DNA of 5,006 nucleotides. Origin: Syntrophomonadaceae bacterium (GTDB lineage Bacteria > Bacillota > Dethiobacteria > DTU022). The notes beneath the pieces were generated by a model. It was not told the origin of the DNA. It did not search any database and worked only from the letters and a program-made list of their open reading frames with translations. The stretch is taken from NCBI GenBank assembly GCA_003552365.1, contig PUKR01000171.1, forward strand, positions 1 through 5,006. The letters are read 5' to 3'. Positions 1 through 5,006 of the stretch are shown piece by piece. The position numbers were made by a program, and so were the translations under genes. How positions within the stretch are numbered: position 1 is the first letter of the stretch; each line of letters opens with the position of its first letter.

Positions 1-268
1 AATGTGGCCGGCTAACCTTGGTTTGTGGATAACCCCGGCTGCTACCGGTCCGGCCCCGAGGGGACTTGAGAGTACAGGAGATCCAATTATGAATTTACCC
101 TGGACCAATGCCGGTATGCCCACTTTAACTATTCCTGCAGGTAGATCAAAGGATGGGCTTCCCCTGGGCTTGCAGCTGGTAGCACCTTTTATGGGCGACG
201 AACTGCTTTTATACTGGAGTGAGCATTTGGTGAAGGTTTTTGAAGAATTCCAGGCATATAATCTTTAG
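1..268 (+). CDS. Amidase-signature family enzyme, C-terminal fragment (5' end outside window)
   Basis: This is the last 89 codons or so of an amidase-signature (AS) hydrolase; the reading frame is open to the left edge (codons begin at position 2), so the ATG at position 2 is probably an internal Met. The visible part has the typical C-terminal AS pattern: a hydrophobic strand ending in TPAATGPAPRG, then a Gly-Asp-Pro with an Asn-Leu-Pro-Trp-Thr stretch, GMPTLTIPAG, and GLPLGLQLVAP followed by an acidic D-E-L-L-L helix. AS enzymes hydrolyse or transfer amides with a Ser-cisSer-Lys triad; the triad lies upstream of the window, so neither activity nor substrate can be judged. It could be a GatA-type subunit or a stand-alone amidase; the very short tail after the QLVAP segment fits both. 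The TAG stop overlaps the TAA stop of the convergent gene on the other strand. Confidence 0.9.
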   Translation, partial: MWPANLGLWITPAATGPAPRGLESTGDPIMNLPWTNAGMPTLTIPAGRSKDGLPLGLQLVAPFMGDELLLYWSEHLVKVFEEFQAYNL

Positions 269-729
269 TTGCGCAAGCTTTCAACCGGTGAATTCCGGTC
301 GATCAAAGAAGCGGCAATCCTGGTTATTACTATAGCCAGGATTGTACGTGTAGTCAATAATATAATTGGATTTGCTCCAAAAACAGCGAAAATAAGGGTG
401 TCTTCCACAACCGAGTGGGAAATGCTTAAAAAAATGCCGATTAAAAGCAAATCACGTTTTTTTAAGATTCCTTCCCTGGCGTAGTCAATAATCAATGCCG
501 ATCCTAGAACTATGCCAAAGAAAAGCCCGGCGAGGAGAGGGAAAGCCGCTTCCTGGGGTAGAGTCAAAAACTCCAATGCTCCCTTTATCCTGCCGGTTAG
601 TTTTTCTATCAGCTGGTAATAACGGGCAATTTCAATTAAAACCATAACCGGCACCAGCAATAAGGCAAGCCTCGCGATATTTAATATGGTATCGGCAATT
701 GTAGTTGCAAGCAGGTATAAAATTTCCAT
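265..729 (-). CDS. Small Gate-domain (nucleoside-recognition-like) integral membrane protein
   Basis: The gene encodes 154 residues, mostly hydrophobic, with about four membrane segments (roughly residues 3-35, 60-82, 93-118 and 122-143). The pattern LPQE (57-60), a Gly-rich helix, and HSVVEDT (105-111) match the Gate/nucleoside-recognition domain as found in SpmA/SpmB-type and split nucleoside-transporter-like proteins. No transport substrate can be inferred from sequence. It follows its paralogue with only 17 bases between them, so the two are probably co-translated and may form a heteromeric membrane complex. The ATG at 727-729 was chosen: a strong TAAGGAG lies at 743-749, overlapping the stop of the previous gene, although its 13-base spacing is long. 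A CTG at 736-738 is in frame and closer to that site and could be an alternative start. The stop overlaps the amidase stop tail to tail. Confidence 0.8.
   Translation of the reverse strand: MEILYLLATTIADTILNIARLALLLVPVMVLIEIARYYQLIEKLTGRIKGALEFLTLPQEAAFPLLAGLFFGIVLGSALIIDYAREGILKKRDLLLIGIFLSISHSVVEDTLIFAVFGANPIILLTTRTILAIVITRIAASLIDRNSPVESLRN
314..345 (+). repeat. Strong hairpin inside the 3' end of the Gate-domain gene, facing the amidase stop
   Basis: CAATCCTGG (315-323) pairs perfectly with CCAGGATTG (336-344); on the plus strand the stem continues through a U-G wobble (324 with 335) and three A-T pairs to a four-base loop, about 13 pairs in all. It begins 46 bases after the amidase stop codon and lies inside the coding region of the opposing gene. 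No T-run follows on the plus strand, so it is not a standard intrinsic terminator; it may protect or define the 3' end of the amidase transcript. Confidence 0.5.
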
Positions 730-746
730 GTTTTCCAGAGAACTCC

Positions 747-1181
747 TTAGGGAACCAGGTTATAGATTAGATTTAAAGTAAAACCGGCAAAGAGAGCGGT
801 GGAGATGCGCAGGACGGCAGCTGCCGGGATCCGCAGGCCGGTGTAACTACAGACCACCGTTTCAACCGGGAGTTCGTGGCATATACCAATCATAACCGCT
901 AACACAGTTATTTGCTGCGGGCTTAAAGTCATTGCTCCCAAAACTCCCAGGGCGGCGTAAAAGTTCACTGTAAAACTGAGCAGTAAGGCGATTGTGGCTT
1001 CTCCCGGCAAGCCAAAATAGCTCATGGCCGGGGCAAAAGAAGCGGCAAACATTTCAATAATGCCATAATGCTCAAGAACCGCAACTATGCAGGAAACAGG
1101 AACAATAATTTTCAACAGGAGCCAAAGCAGCTTTGCGCTTTTAACCAGCCCTGTTTTTACCGGTGCAATAAGTTTATTCAT
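747..1181 (-). CDS. Small Gate-domain (nucleoside-recognition-like) integral membrane protein
   Basis: The gene encodes 144 residues from the chosen start. It is hydrophobic throughout, with membrane segments near residues 17-38, 62-84, 90-110 and 120-142. The pattern FGLPGE (56-61), a small-residue-rich helix and CHELPVET (101-108) fits the Gate/nucleoside-recognition family. The same LPxE ... H ... E/D-T layout occurs in the next gene downstream, so the pair looks like two halves of a duplicated unit. The ATG at 1179-1181 was preferred over the one at 1200-1202 because AGGTGA sits 7 bases upstream of it (1189-1194), while the longer form (7 more residues) has only a weaker match. It is preceded by the M50 protease gene (41-base gap) and probably shares its transcript. 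Function is unknown; a membrane transporter or a partner of the protease are both possible. Confidence 0.78.
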   Translation of the reverse strand: MNKLIAPVKTGLVKSAKLLWLLLKIIVPVSCIVAVLEHYGIIEMFAASFAPAMSYFGLPGEATIALLLSFTVNFYAALGVLGAMTLSPQQITVLAVMIGICHELPVETVVCSYTGLRIPAAAVLRISTALFAGFTLNLIYNLVP

Positions 1182-1188
1182 GAAGGTA

Positions 1189-1194
1189 TCACCT
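1189..1194 (-). promoter_or_regulatory. Ribosome binding site deciding the start of the first Gate-domain gene
   Basis: AGGTGA on the minus strand, 7 bases before the ATG at 1181. It favours the 144-residue product over the 151-residue form that starts at 1202. Confidence 0.65.
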
Positions 1195-1222
1195 GAATTC
1201 ATTTTTAATTACCGACCTGACT

Positions 1223-2344
1223 TTATTCTTCTCCCAGCACCATGTGCATTTGCATAAAACGCATCATATCGGTGCGGCTGAGCAAGCCAACCAGTTCGCC
1301 GTTTTCTTCCATTACGAGGGCCCGCCCGGCATTTTGGCTTGCCATTTTCATCATAACATCGGCAGCGTCGTCGTTGGGGTTGATCACCATAATTTCTCTA
1401 AGAGGAGTTTGAACATGGGCTACAGTAGTATGCGGCCACTTTTCCCGGGGCACTTCTTTTAAATTCTGCAAAGTTACCAGTCCGTGTGTAGTGGAGCCGT
1501 ATACCACCGGGAAAGCGCCGAACTTGTAGCGCAGGAAGTAATCTGCCAGTTCATCCAGGGTAGCATCGGGAGAAACTGTCTGCAGGTTTCTGCTCATTAT
1601 TTCTGATACCTTCATCCCGGAAAACGTTTCTTTAAAAACAAGCTGGGAATAACTTGACTGTCCGGCCTGGTAGATCATCCAGCCAAGGAAAATCAGCCAG
1701 ATTCCCCAAATGTCTTCCAGGAAAAAGATGACCATAAATCCGATGGCCATAGAAATGAAAGAAAGGATGCTGCCGACGATCACGGCAATCCGGGTTGCTC
1801 TTAATATGTTTTTACCAAAAAGCCAGAGGGTTGAACGGAAAAGGCGGCCGCCATCTAAAGGGAAAGCCGGGATCATGTTGAAAACAGCCATGATCAAGTT
1901 AACCCGGGCCACGAAAAATATCGCTTCTCCCAAAAGCTCTCCCGGGGTCAGAAAAAGGTAGTATAGCGCCCCGCTGGTTATAGCAAGGATAAGGCTGGTG
2001 AGGGGGCCTGCTGCGGTAATCCTGAATTCTGAACGCGGGTTTTTTGGTTCAGCTTCCATCTGGGCTACGCCGCCAAAAATAAAGAGGGTTATTTTTTTGA
2101 TCGGGATGCCTTCGTTGATAGCTACAAAAGAATGTCCCAGTTCGTGAATTAGAACTGAAGTAAAAATCAGTAAGGTGGTGATGATCCCTGCAGTCCAGTA
2201 AACCCCGGCACTAAACCCTTCTGCAATAACGGGAAAATAGCCCTGGGAAAGGCTTAAACTGAACAGGAAAAAGATCAAGAGCCAGCTGACATGAATTTCA
2301 ACCGGGATGCCTCTTATATATAGCAGACGAAAAGAACTGTTCAT
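1223..2344 (-). CDS. M50-family site-2-type intramembrane metalloprotease with two CBS domains
   Basis: The gene encodes 373 residues from the chosen start. The N-terminal half is a polytopic membrane zinc protease: HELGH at residues 67-71 supplies two zinc ligands and the catalytic Glu, and FPLDGGR at 162-167 (with NMIPA before it) supplies the third ligand, Asp164. GGVAQME (91-97) and the FRITAAGPLTS segment (108-117) are also typical of the SpoIVFB/archaeal S2P branch. Two more membrane helices follow (about 184-224). The C-terminal half holds a CBS pair (about 246-300 and 312-368), which in related proteins binds adenine nucleotides and controls the protease. The ATG at 2342-2344 was chosen because AGGGGGG (2351-2357) lies 6 bases upstream and the family starts near the MNSSFRLLYIRGIPVEIHVSW-like segment; the longer form from 2443 would add 33 atypical residues and overlap queG. 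Its substrate is unknown. Confidence 0.93.
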   Translation of the reverse strand: MNSSFRLLYIRGIPVEIHVSWLLIFFLFSLSLSQGYFPVIAEGFSAGVYWTAGIITTLLIFTSVLIHELGHSFVAINEGIPIKKITLFIFGGVAQMEAEPKNPRSEFRITAAGPLTSLILAITSGALYYLFLTPGELLGEAIFFVARVNLIMAVFNMIPAFPLDGGRLFRSTLWLFGKNILRATRIAVIVGSILSFISMAIGFMVIFFLEDIWGIWLIFLGWMIYQAGQSSYSQLVFKETFSGMKVSEIMSRNLQTVSPDATLDELADYFLRYKFGAFPVVYGSTTHGLVTLQNLKEVPREKWPHTTVAHVQTPLREIMVINPNDDAADVMMKMASQNAGRALVMEENGELVGLLSRTDMMRFMQMHMVLGEE

Positions 2345-2350
2345 CTTGTT

Positions 2351-2357
2351 CCCCCCT
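2351..2357 (-). promoter_or_regulatory. Ribosome binding site deciding the start of the M50 protease
   Basis: AGGGGGG on the minus strand, 6 bases before the ATG at 2344. Just upstream, GGATAA and TTATCC (2359-2364 and 2379-2384) could form a weak hairpin with a 14-base loop in the 52-base gap after queG. Confidence 0.7.
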
Positions 2358-2396
2358 GGGATAATGTAGCAATGATCTTTATCCTTTATATATTGG

Positions 2397-3539
2397 CTAT
2401 AATATGCCTGTATCCTGCTCATCCAGGGCCAGTCCGGCTTCATTTTTAACCATTGTTTCGGGATCGTTTAATCTTGACTTATCCAGGGCACGACGGGCTT
2501 TTTTGCCGCTCAGCCGGCCCAGGGCCCAGGCAGCATGGAGCCTGATCACTGCCCTGGGATCGTTTTCCAATAGTTTAGCCAGCTCTTTTACAGCGGTTTT
2601 ATCGCCATTGTTGCCCAGGGCAATGACAGCATTTCTCTGTATGGTGGTTTTTCCACGCCAACCGGCGGATGTTTTTTCTATAGTAAGTTTGAATTCTTTT
2701 TGGGTCATATTGATTACAGGGATTAACAGCGGTTCAGCGGGAAAGAATGAAAAAGCTACTTCCGGGTGAGGCGAACTGGCCGTGTTCTTGTTTAGGGGGC
2801 ATGCATCCTGGCAGCTGTCGCACCCGTAGATCCTTCCACCCAGCCTGGGACGCAGTTCACGGGGGAATACTCCGGGAGCCTGGGTAAGGTAAGAAAGGCA
2901 CAGGTGAGGGTTAAGAATATAAGGTTCGCTTATAGCTCCGGTAGGGCATGCTTTCCGGCATTTGCCGCATCGAAGGCAGTGTTTTTTTAATGGAAATTGG
3001 CCCGGTGGCTCAATTTTTTTATCAACAAGGATTGTCCCGAGAGTGACATATGAACCGTAGCGGTGGTTGATCAAGGTACAGTTTTCTCCGATCAGGCCCA
3101 ATCCTGACCTGAAAGCCAATTCTCTTTCCAGAAGGGGGCTGCGGTCGCAAAGCACTTTATAATTAAAAGCTTCAGGGCTGTATGTTTTTAGATTTTGCGC
3201 CAGCTCTGACGCTTTACATTCCAGCAGGATGTGATAATCGATGCTGCGGGCGCAGCGCGCCACTATTCCGCGCGGTGCATCAGCTGTCTCGGGGATACCC
3301 TGTGATGCGGCAGTGTAGGGGAGAGCCAGCACAATAATGCTTTGACAGTTATTAAGCAACAGATCAGGTAAAATTCGCCCGGCGGGCTTGGTTTCCTCAA
3401 AAGGAGTGATTCTTTTTTCATCGATACGGCGGTGCAGGCGCGGCAGCATATAGTAAAGCGGATCGCTTGAGATAACCCCAACCTGGTCAATTTTAAGCTC
3501 AGAGGCCAGATCCCTTATTAATTCAAGGTTAGTTGACAA
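2397..3539 (-). CDS. queG: Epoxyqueuosine reductase (cobalamin-dependent iron-sulfur enzyme)
   Basis: QueG reduces epoxyqueuosine to queuosine at the tRNA wobble position (34), the last step of queuosine synthesis, using cobalamin and two [4Fe-4S] clusters in the cytoplasm. The 380 residues equal the usual family length. Visible features: the LCDRSPLLEREL segment (130-141) with Asp132, aligning with the catalytic Asp; GLGLIGEN (146-153); cluster cysteines 188, 191, 194, 198 (CLRCGKCRKACP), 214, 240, 243 and 247 (CDSCQDACP); and a C-terminal HEAT-like helical region (about 295-375, with AAWALGRL) that binds tRNA in the family. The start is TTG at 3537-3539: a TAA codon precedes it directly in frame, the next in-frame ATG is at codon 31 inside the domain, and GGGAGG (3551-3556) lies 11 bases upstream. 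Glu152 stands where I recall Lys in most QueG proteins. It is the first gene of the minus-strand operon. Confidence 0.96.
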   Translation of the reverse strand: MSTNLELIRDLASELKIDQVGVISSDPLYYMLPRLHRRIDEKRITPFEETKPAGRILPDLLLNNCQSIIVLALPYTAASQGIPETADAPRGIVARCARSIDYHILLECKASELAQNLKTYSPEAFNYKVLCDRSPLLERELAFRSGLGLIGENCTLINHRYGSYVTLGTILVDKKIEPPGQFPLKKHCLRCGKCRKACPTGAISEPYILNPHLCLSYLTQAPGVFPRELRPRLGGRIYGCDSCQDACPLNKNTASSPHPEVAFSFFPAEPLLIPVINMTQKEFKLTIEKTSAGWRGKTTIQRNAVIALGNNGDKTAVKELAKLLENDPRAVIRLHAAWALGRLSGKKARRALDKSRLNDPETMVKNEAGLALDEQDTGIL

Positions 3540-3550
3540 TTATGCAGATT

Positions 3551-3556
3551 CCTCCC
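3551..3556 (-). promoter_or_regulatory. Ribosome binding site of queG
   Basis: GGGAGG on the minus strand, 11 bases before the TTG at 3539. It decides the unusual start, since no in-frame ATG or GTG is available between the preceding stop and the catalytic domain. Confidence 0.8.
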
Positions 3557-3560
3557 GTGT

Positions 3561-3570
3561 AAGCCGGCTT
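3561..3570. repeat. Palindrome AAGCCGGCTT at the predicted queG transcription start
   Basis: A perfect 10-base palindrome lies between the predicted -10 box and the Shine-Dalgarno site of queG, covering the likely transcription start (about 3568). A similar box, AAACCGGCAT (8/10 identical), lies at 3602-3611 next to the -35 box, 41 bases away centre to centre. Such placement would suit a repressor operator, but this is inference from position only. Confidence 0.35.
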
Positions 3571-3574
3571 CTTG

Positions 3575-3603
3575 ATCATAATATCCTTCATTAATTCAGT
3601 CAA
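3575..3603 (-). promoter_or_regulatory. Sigma-A-type promoter of the queG operon
   Basis: On the minus strand TTGACT (3598-3603) is followed after exactly 17 bases by TATGAT (3575-3580). Each box matches the consensus at five of six positions. The predicted start near 3568 gives a leader of about 29 bases containing the GGGAGG site. The promoter lies on the queG side of the structured element at 3680-3896, so that element would not be part of the queG transcript made from here. Confidence 0.7.
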
Positions 3604-3679
3604 ACCGGCATTTGGGGGCAGGAATAATAAGAAAAGGGAAGAATTATATTTTCGCAGTTAAATTTATTTCTATCTGTTC

Positions 3680-3704
3680 AGCCGTGCTGCATTTTAGGCT
3701 GGTG
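3680..3704 (+). repeat. Left inverted repeat of the 217-base element
   Basis: This 25-base arm matches the reverse complement of 3872-3896 at 20 of 25 positions with no gaps. It begins AGCCGTGCTG and ends CTGGTG. Mismatches fall at positions 5, 11 and 17-19 of the arm. It may be the 5' strand of an RNA closing stem or a transposon end. Confidence 0.8.
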
Positions 3705-3871
3705 CCGGCTCATCGCTGGCAATGGTGATGCCTAAAGCTTAAGACTTTTGCTTTGGTTATGCTGCAGCATTCGCCATCTAAGGCTTTAGGCCTCGGCGGC
3801 ATGTCTTTATGCAGGCCGACCAGTTACAATCTTTGCTGTGTCGATCATTGCAACCGCTTTACATGCAATGT

Positions 3872-3896
3872 CACCAGGTCAAAATCCAGCATGGCT
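3872..3896 (-). repeat. Right inverted repeat of the 217-base element
   Basis: This is the partner of the arm at 3680-3704. Read on the minus strand it begins AGCCATGCTG and ends CTGGTG. The flanking bases (CTGTTC on the left, CTAGTT on the right) give no clean direct repeat. Confidence 0.8.
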
Positions 3897-3940
3897 CTAG
3901 TTGAGCAGTTAATATTTTTTAGGGAACGAAGTGATGCTGG

Positions 3941-4198
3941 ATGGAAGAAAAGTGGGTATTTTTAACAGAAGTAGACAACGATGTGGAGGCGGATATAGTT
4001 TGCGGGTTTTTATGGGAAAAAGGGATCCCGTCTAAAAAAAATGACAGCAGCCCCTATGCAGGGGCAATGCGGGTTATTGGGGGACAGGCTCTTGAAGTGC
4101 AGGTTTTGGTTCCGGAACCATTCTTAGACCGGGCCAGGGATCTTTTGCATGAATTTGAGGCAGATTACGAATGGAACCCGGAAGATTTCGAAGAATAA
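3941..4198 (+). CDS. Small DUF2007-like (putative signal-transducing) protein
   Basis: The gene encodes 85 residues with no membrane segment and an acidic C-terminus (EADYEWNPEDFEE). The layout matches DUF2007 (Pfam 'putative prokaryotic signal transducing protein'): an N-terminal strand WVFLTEV, an E-A-D-I-V helix leading into LWEKGIPSKKND (residues 24-35), a Gly-rich turn, the strand LEVQVLVPEPF and the helix DRARDLLHEFE. Proteins of this type fold like a small ferredoxin/PII-like domain; their role is not established. The ATG at 3941 is the first possible start, since TGA at 3932-3934 is in frame only two codons upstream. The Shine-Dalgarno match is poor: GAAG at 3928-3931, or AGGGA at 3921-3925 which is 15 bases away. 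It lies 21 bases before the PAP2 gene and is probably in one operon with it, downstream of the structured element. Confidence 0.8.
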   Translation: MEEKWVFLTEVDNDVEADIVCGFLWEKGIPSKKNDSSPYAGAMRVIGGQALEVQVLVPEPFLDRARDLLHEFEADYEWNPEDFEE

Positions 4199-4204
4199 AT
4201 TTTT

Positions 4205-4210
4205 AGGGGG
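4205..4210 (+). promoter_or_regulatory. Ribosome binding site of the PAP2 gene
   Basis: AGGGGG with a 9-base spacer to the TTG at 4220. It supports this non-ATG start, which lies within the short gap after the DUF2007-like gene. Confidence 0.75.
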
Positions 4211-4219
4211 TTATACCTT

Positions 4220-5006
4220 TTGAAATATCCACCGGTAACAAGGCCTTATTTTTCTGATCATCCCAGGTATGAATCTTTTTGGTTTTTATTTCTTTTAGCA
4301 GTCACCTTTTTTTCAGCGGCACTGTTAATTTTTGCCTGGCCGTTTACCCGCAGCCTGGAATTAATACAAGCCCTGCAGGCATGGCGTGCTGTTCCGGGAG
4401 TTGAGTTTATATTTCGGTTTTTCACTTTTATTGGTGATGATGAATTTTTTATGGTTTTATTCAGCTTTCTAATCTGGTGTGTAAGCAAGTCTTTAGGGTT
4501 TTGGGGAGCTTTTGTGCTTTTAAGTTCGGCAACTTACAGCAATTATATTAAAGATATAACCCTGCTTGAGCGGCCACCGATTGAAGGGGTAGAACATCCT
4601 GAAGGCAGTTATGCCTTCCCCAGTGGCCACACCTTGACAGCCGTAACGGTCTGGTGTTACCTGGCAGCACGAATAAAATCAAAAAGGTTTTGGATTTGGA
4701 CCATCCTGGTTATTGCTGTAATAGCACTCTCGCGCATGGTTCTCGGTTATCACTACTTAGCAGATATTTTAGGCGGTTTCGCTTTTGGTATACCTTTTAT
4801 CCTGGTATTTTTCCGGTTAAGTGTGCTATTTTACGAAAAAGGCTGGATCGAACGTTTTTCGACTCCCTTGTTGGCGGTCCTTGCTATTGCCGTGCCTTTG
4901 ACTTTAGTAGTGCTGCTTCCCGGTGTCGATCCGCCAAAGATACTGGGTTACCTTTCCGGAGCTTCAGTCGGTTATGTAATTGAAAGTGATATGATTCGCT
5001 CTAAAG
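4220..5006 (+). CDS. PAP2-family membrane phosphatase, 3' end outside window
   Basis: The gene starts at TTG (4220-4222) with AGGGGG 9 bases upstream (4205-4210), and stays open for 262 codons to the right edge. It has all three motifs of the PAP2/acid-phosphatase superfamily: K111-x6-R118-P119 (KDITLLERP), PSGH at 134-137 and SR-x5-H-x3-D at 171-182 (S171, R172, H178, D182). His178 is the expected nucleophile and His137 the proton donor. Membrane helices are likely near residues 20-40, 76-108, 139-151, 158-172, 185-204 and 216-234. Members dephosphorylate lipid phosphates such as undecaprenyl pyrophosphate or phosphatidic/phosphatidylglycerol phosphate; the substrate here is unknown. After the catalytic core comes a further membrane stretch ending in GYLSGASVGYVIESD, a C-terminal extension seen in a subset of PAP2 proteins. 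It follows the DUF2007-like gene by 21 bases. Confidence 0.93.
   Translation, partial: MKYPPVTRPYFSDHPRYESFWFLFLLAVTFFSAALLIFAWPFTRSLELIQALQAWRAVPGVEFIFRFFTFIGDDEFFMVLFSFLIWCVSKSLGFWGAFVLLSSATYSNYIKDITLLERPPIEGVEHPEGSYAFPSGHTLTAVTVWCYLAARIKSKRFWIWTILVIAVIALSRMVLGYHYLADILGGFAFGIPFILVFFRLSVLFYEKGWIERFSTPLLAVLAIAVPLTLVVLLPGVDPPKILGYLSGASVGYVIESDMIRSK

Larger units (their letters stand above)
3680..3896 (+). ncRNA. Candidate structured RNA (or MITE-like element) with long closing stem and internal hairpins
   Basis: I do not recognise this element. Its ends pair over 25 positions: 10 pairs (3680-3689 with 3887-3896, one G-U), a C-C mismatch, 5 A-T pairs (3691-3695 with 3881-3885), a 3x3 internal loop, then 6 pairs (3699-3704 with 3872-3877). 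Inside are: GCCGGC/GCTGGC (3704-3720, one G-U); a 12-pair stem 3730-3741 with 3779-3791 (one bulged G), enclosing TGG/CCA and ATGC-TGCA-GCAT (3759-3770); TCGGC/GCCGA plus GCAT/ATGC (3793-3819); and CATTGCA/TGCAATG (3846-3870). About 26 bases (3820-3845) stay largely unpaired. G-U pairs exist only on the plus strand; on the minus strand they become A-C. It sits 44 bases before the DUF2007-like gene, so it could be a leader RNA. No clear promoter was found for it. Terminal inverted repeats without a coding region also fit a MITE, but no convincing target duplication is visible. Confidence 0.45.

Noticed and set aside
2345..2443. Longer N-terminus for the M50 protease starting at 2443
   Set aside because: It would overlap queG by 47 bases, add residues atypical for the family, and ignore the strong Shine-Dalgarno site before 2344.
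3718..3778. Fluoride (crcB) riboswitch look-alike, GGCAATGGTGATGCC
   Set aside because: The opening resembles the motif, but the required downstream GCTGATG-type segment and pseudoknot partner are missing.
3877..3886. tRNA T-loop-like sequence GGTCAAAATC
   Set aside because: The flanking five bases do not pair as a T-stem and no acceptor, D or anticodon arm fits; these bases pair in the long closing stem instead.
3680..3896. Retron msr-msd RNA, because of the paired ends
   Set aside because: No reverse transcriptase gene is present on either side in the window.
3540..3940. Cobalamin or preQ1 riboswitch, expected from the neighbouring queG
   Set aside because: No B12 box (GCCACTG-like) or preQ1-I core on either strand, and the queG promoter leaves only about 29 bases of leader.
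3753..3965. Plus-strand ORF of 70 codons across the structured element
   Set aside because: Low-complexity-free but unlike any protein I know, with no Shine-Dalgarno site; it overlaps the inverted-repeat element and the DUF2007-like start in another frame.
4654..4983. Plus-strand ORF of 109 codons inside the PAP2 gene
   Set aside because: It is an out-of-frame shadow of the PAP2 coding frame, which carries all the catalytic motifs.

Overview
The window looks like a chromosomal segment from a member of the Clostridia (Bacillota). The clues are strong purine-rich Shine-Dalgarno sites, two TTG starts, moderate GC content, and a gene set typical of Peptococcaceae or Syntrophomonadaceae-like genomes: split Gate-domain membrane proteins, a site-2 protease with CBS domains, QueG, and a DUF2007-like protein. 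This placement is inference from gene content; nothing in the window names a species.

Layout. At the left edge is the C-terminal end of an amidase-signature enzyme on the plus strand. Its stop codon overlaps the stop of a minus-strand gene. Four genes then run on the minus strand, read right to left: queG (epoxyqueuosine reductase, TTG start), an M50 site-2 protease with two CBS domains, and two small Gate-domain (nucleoside-recognition-like) membrane proteins that look like half-paralogues of each other. Spacings of 52, 41 (or 20) and 17 bases, each with a Shine-Dalgarno site before the next gene, suggest one operon. A good sigma-A-type promoter lies just upstream of queG.

On the other side of a 401-base gap, two genes run on the plus strand: a short DUF2007-like protein and, 21 bases later, a PAP2-family membrane phosphatase. 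The PAP2 gene starts at TTG and runs off the right edge. All three PAP2 phosphatase motifs are intact.

The most unusual part is the gap between queG and the DUF2007-like gene. Positions 3680-3896 form a 217-base element bounded by collinear 25-base inverted repeats (20/25 matching). Inside it are several further hairpins, including a 12-pair stem with one bulge. On the plus strand two of the imperfect pairs become G-U wobbles, which favours a plus-strand structured RNA, either a free ncRNA or the leader of the DUF2007-PAP2 operon. A miniature inverted-repeat transposable element is the main alternative. I do not recognise the family.
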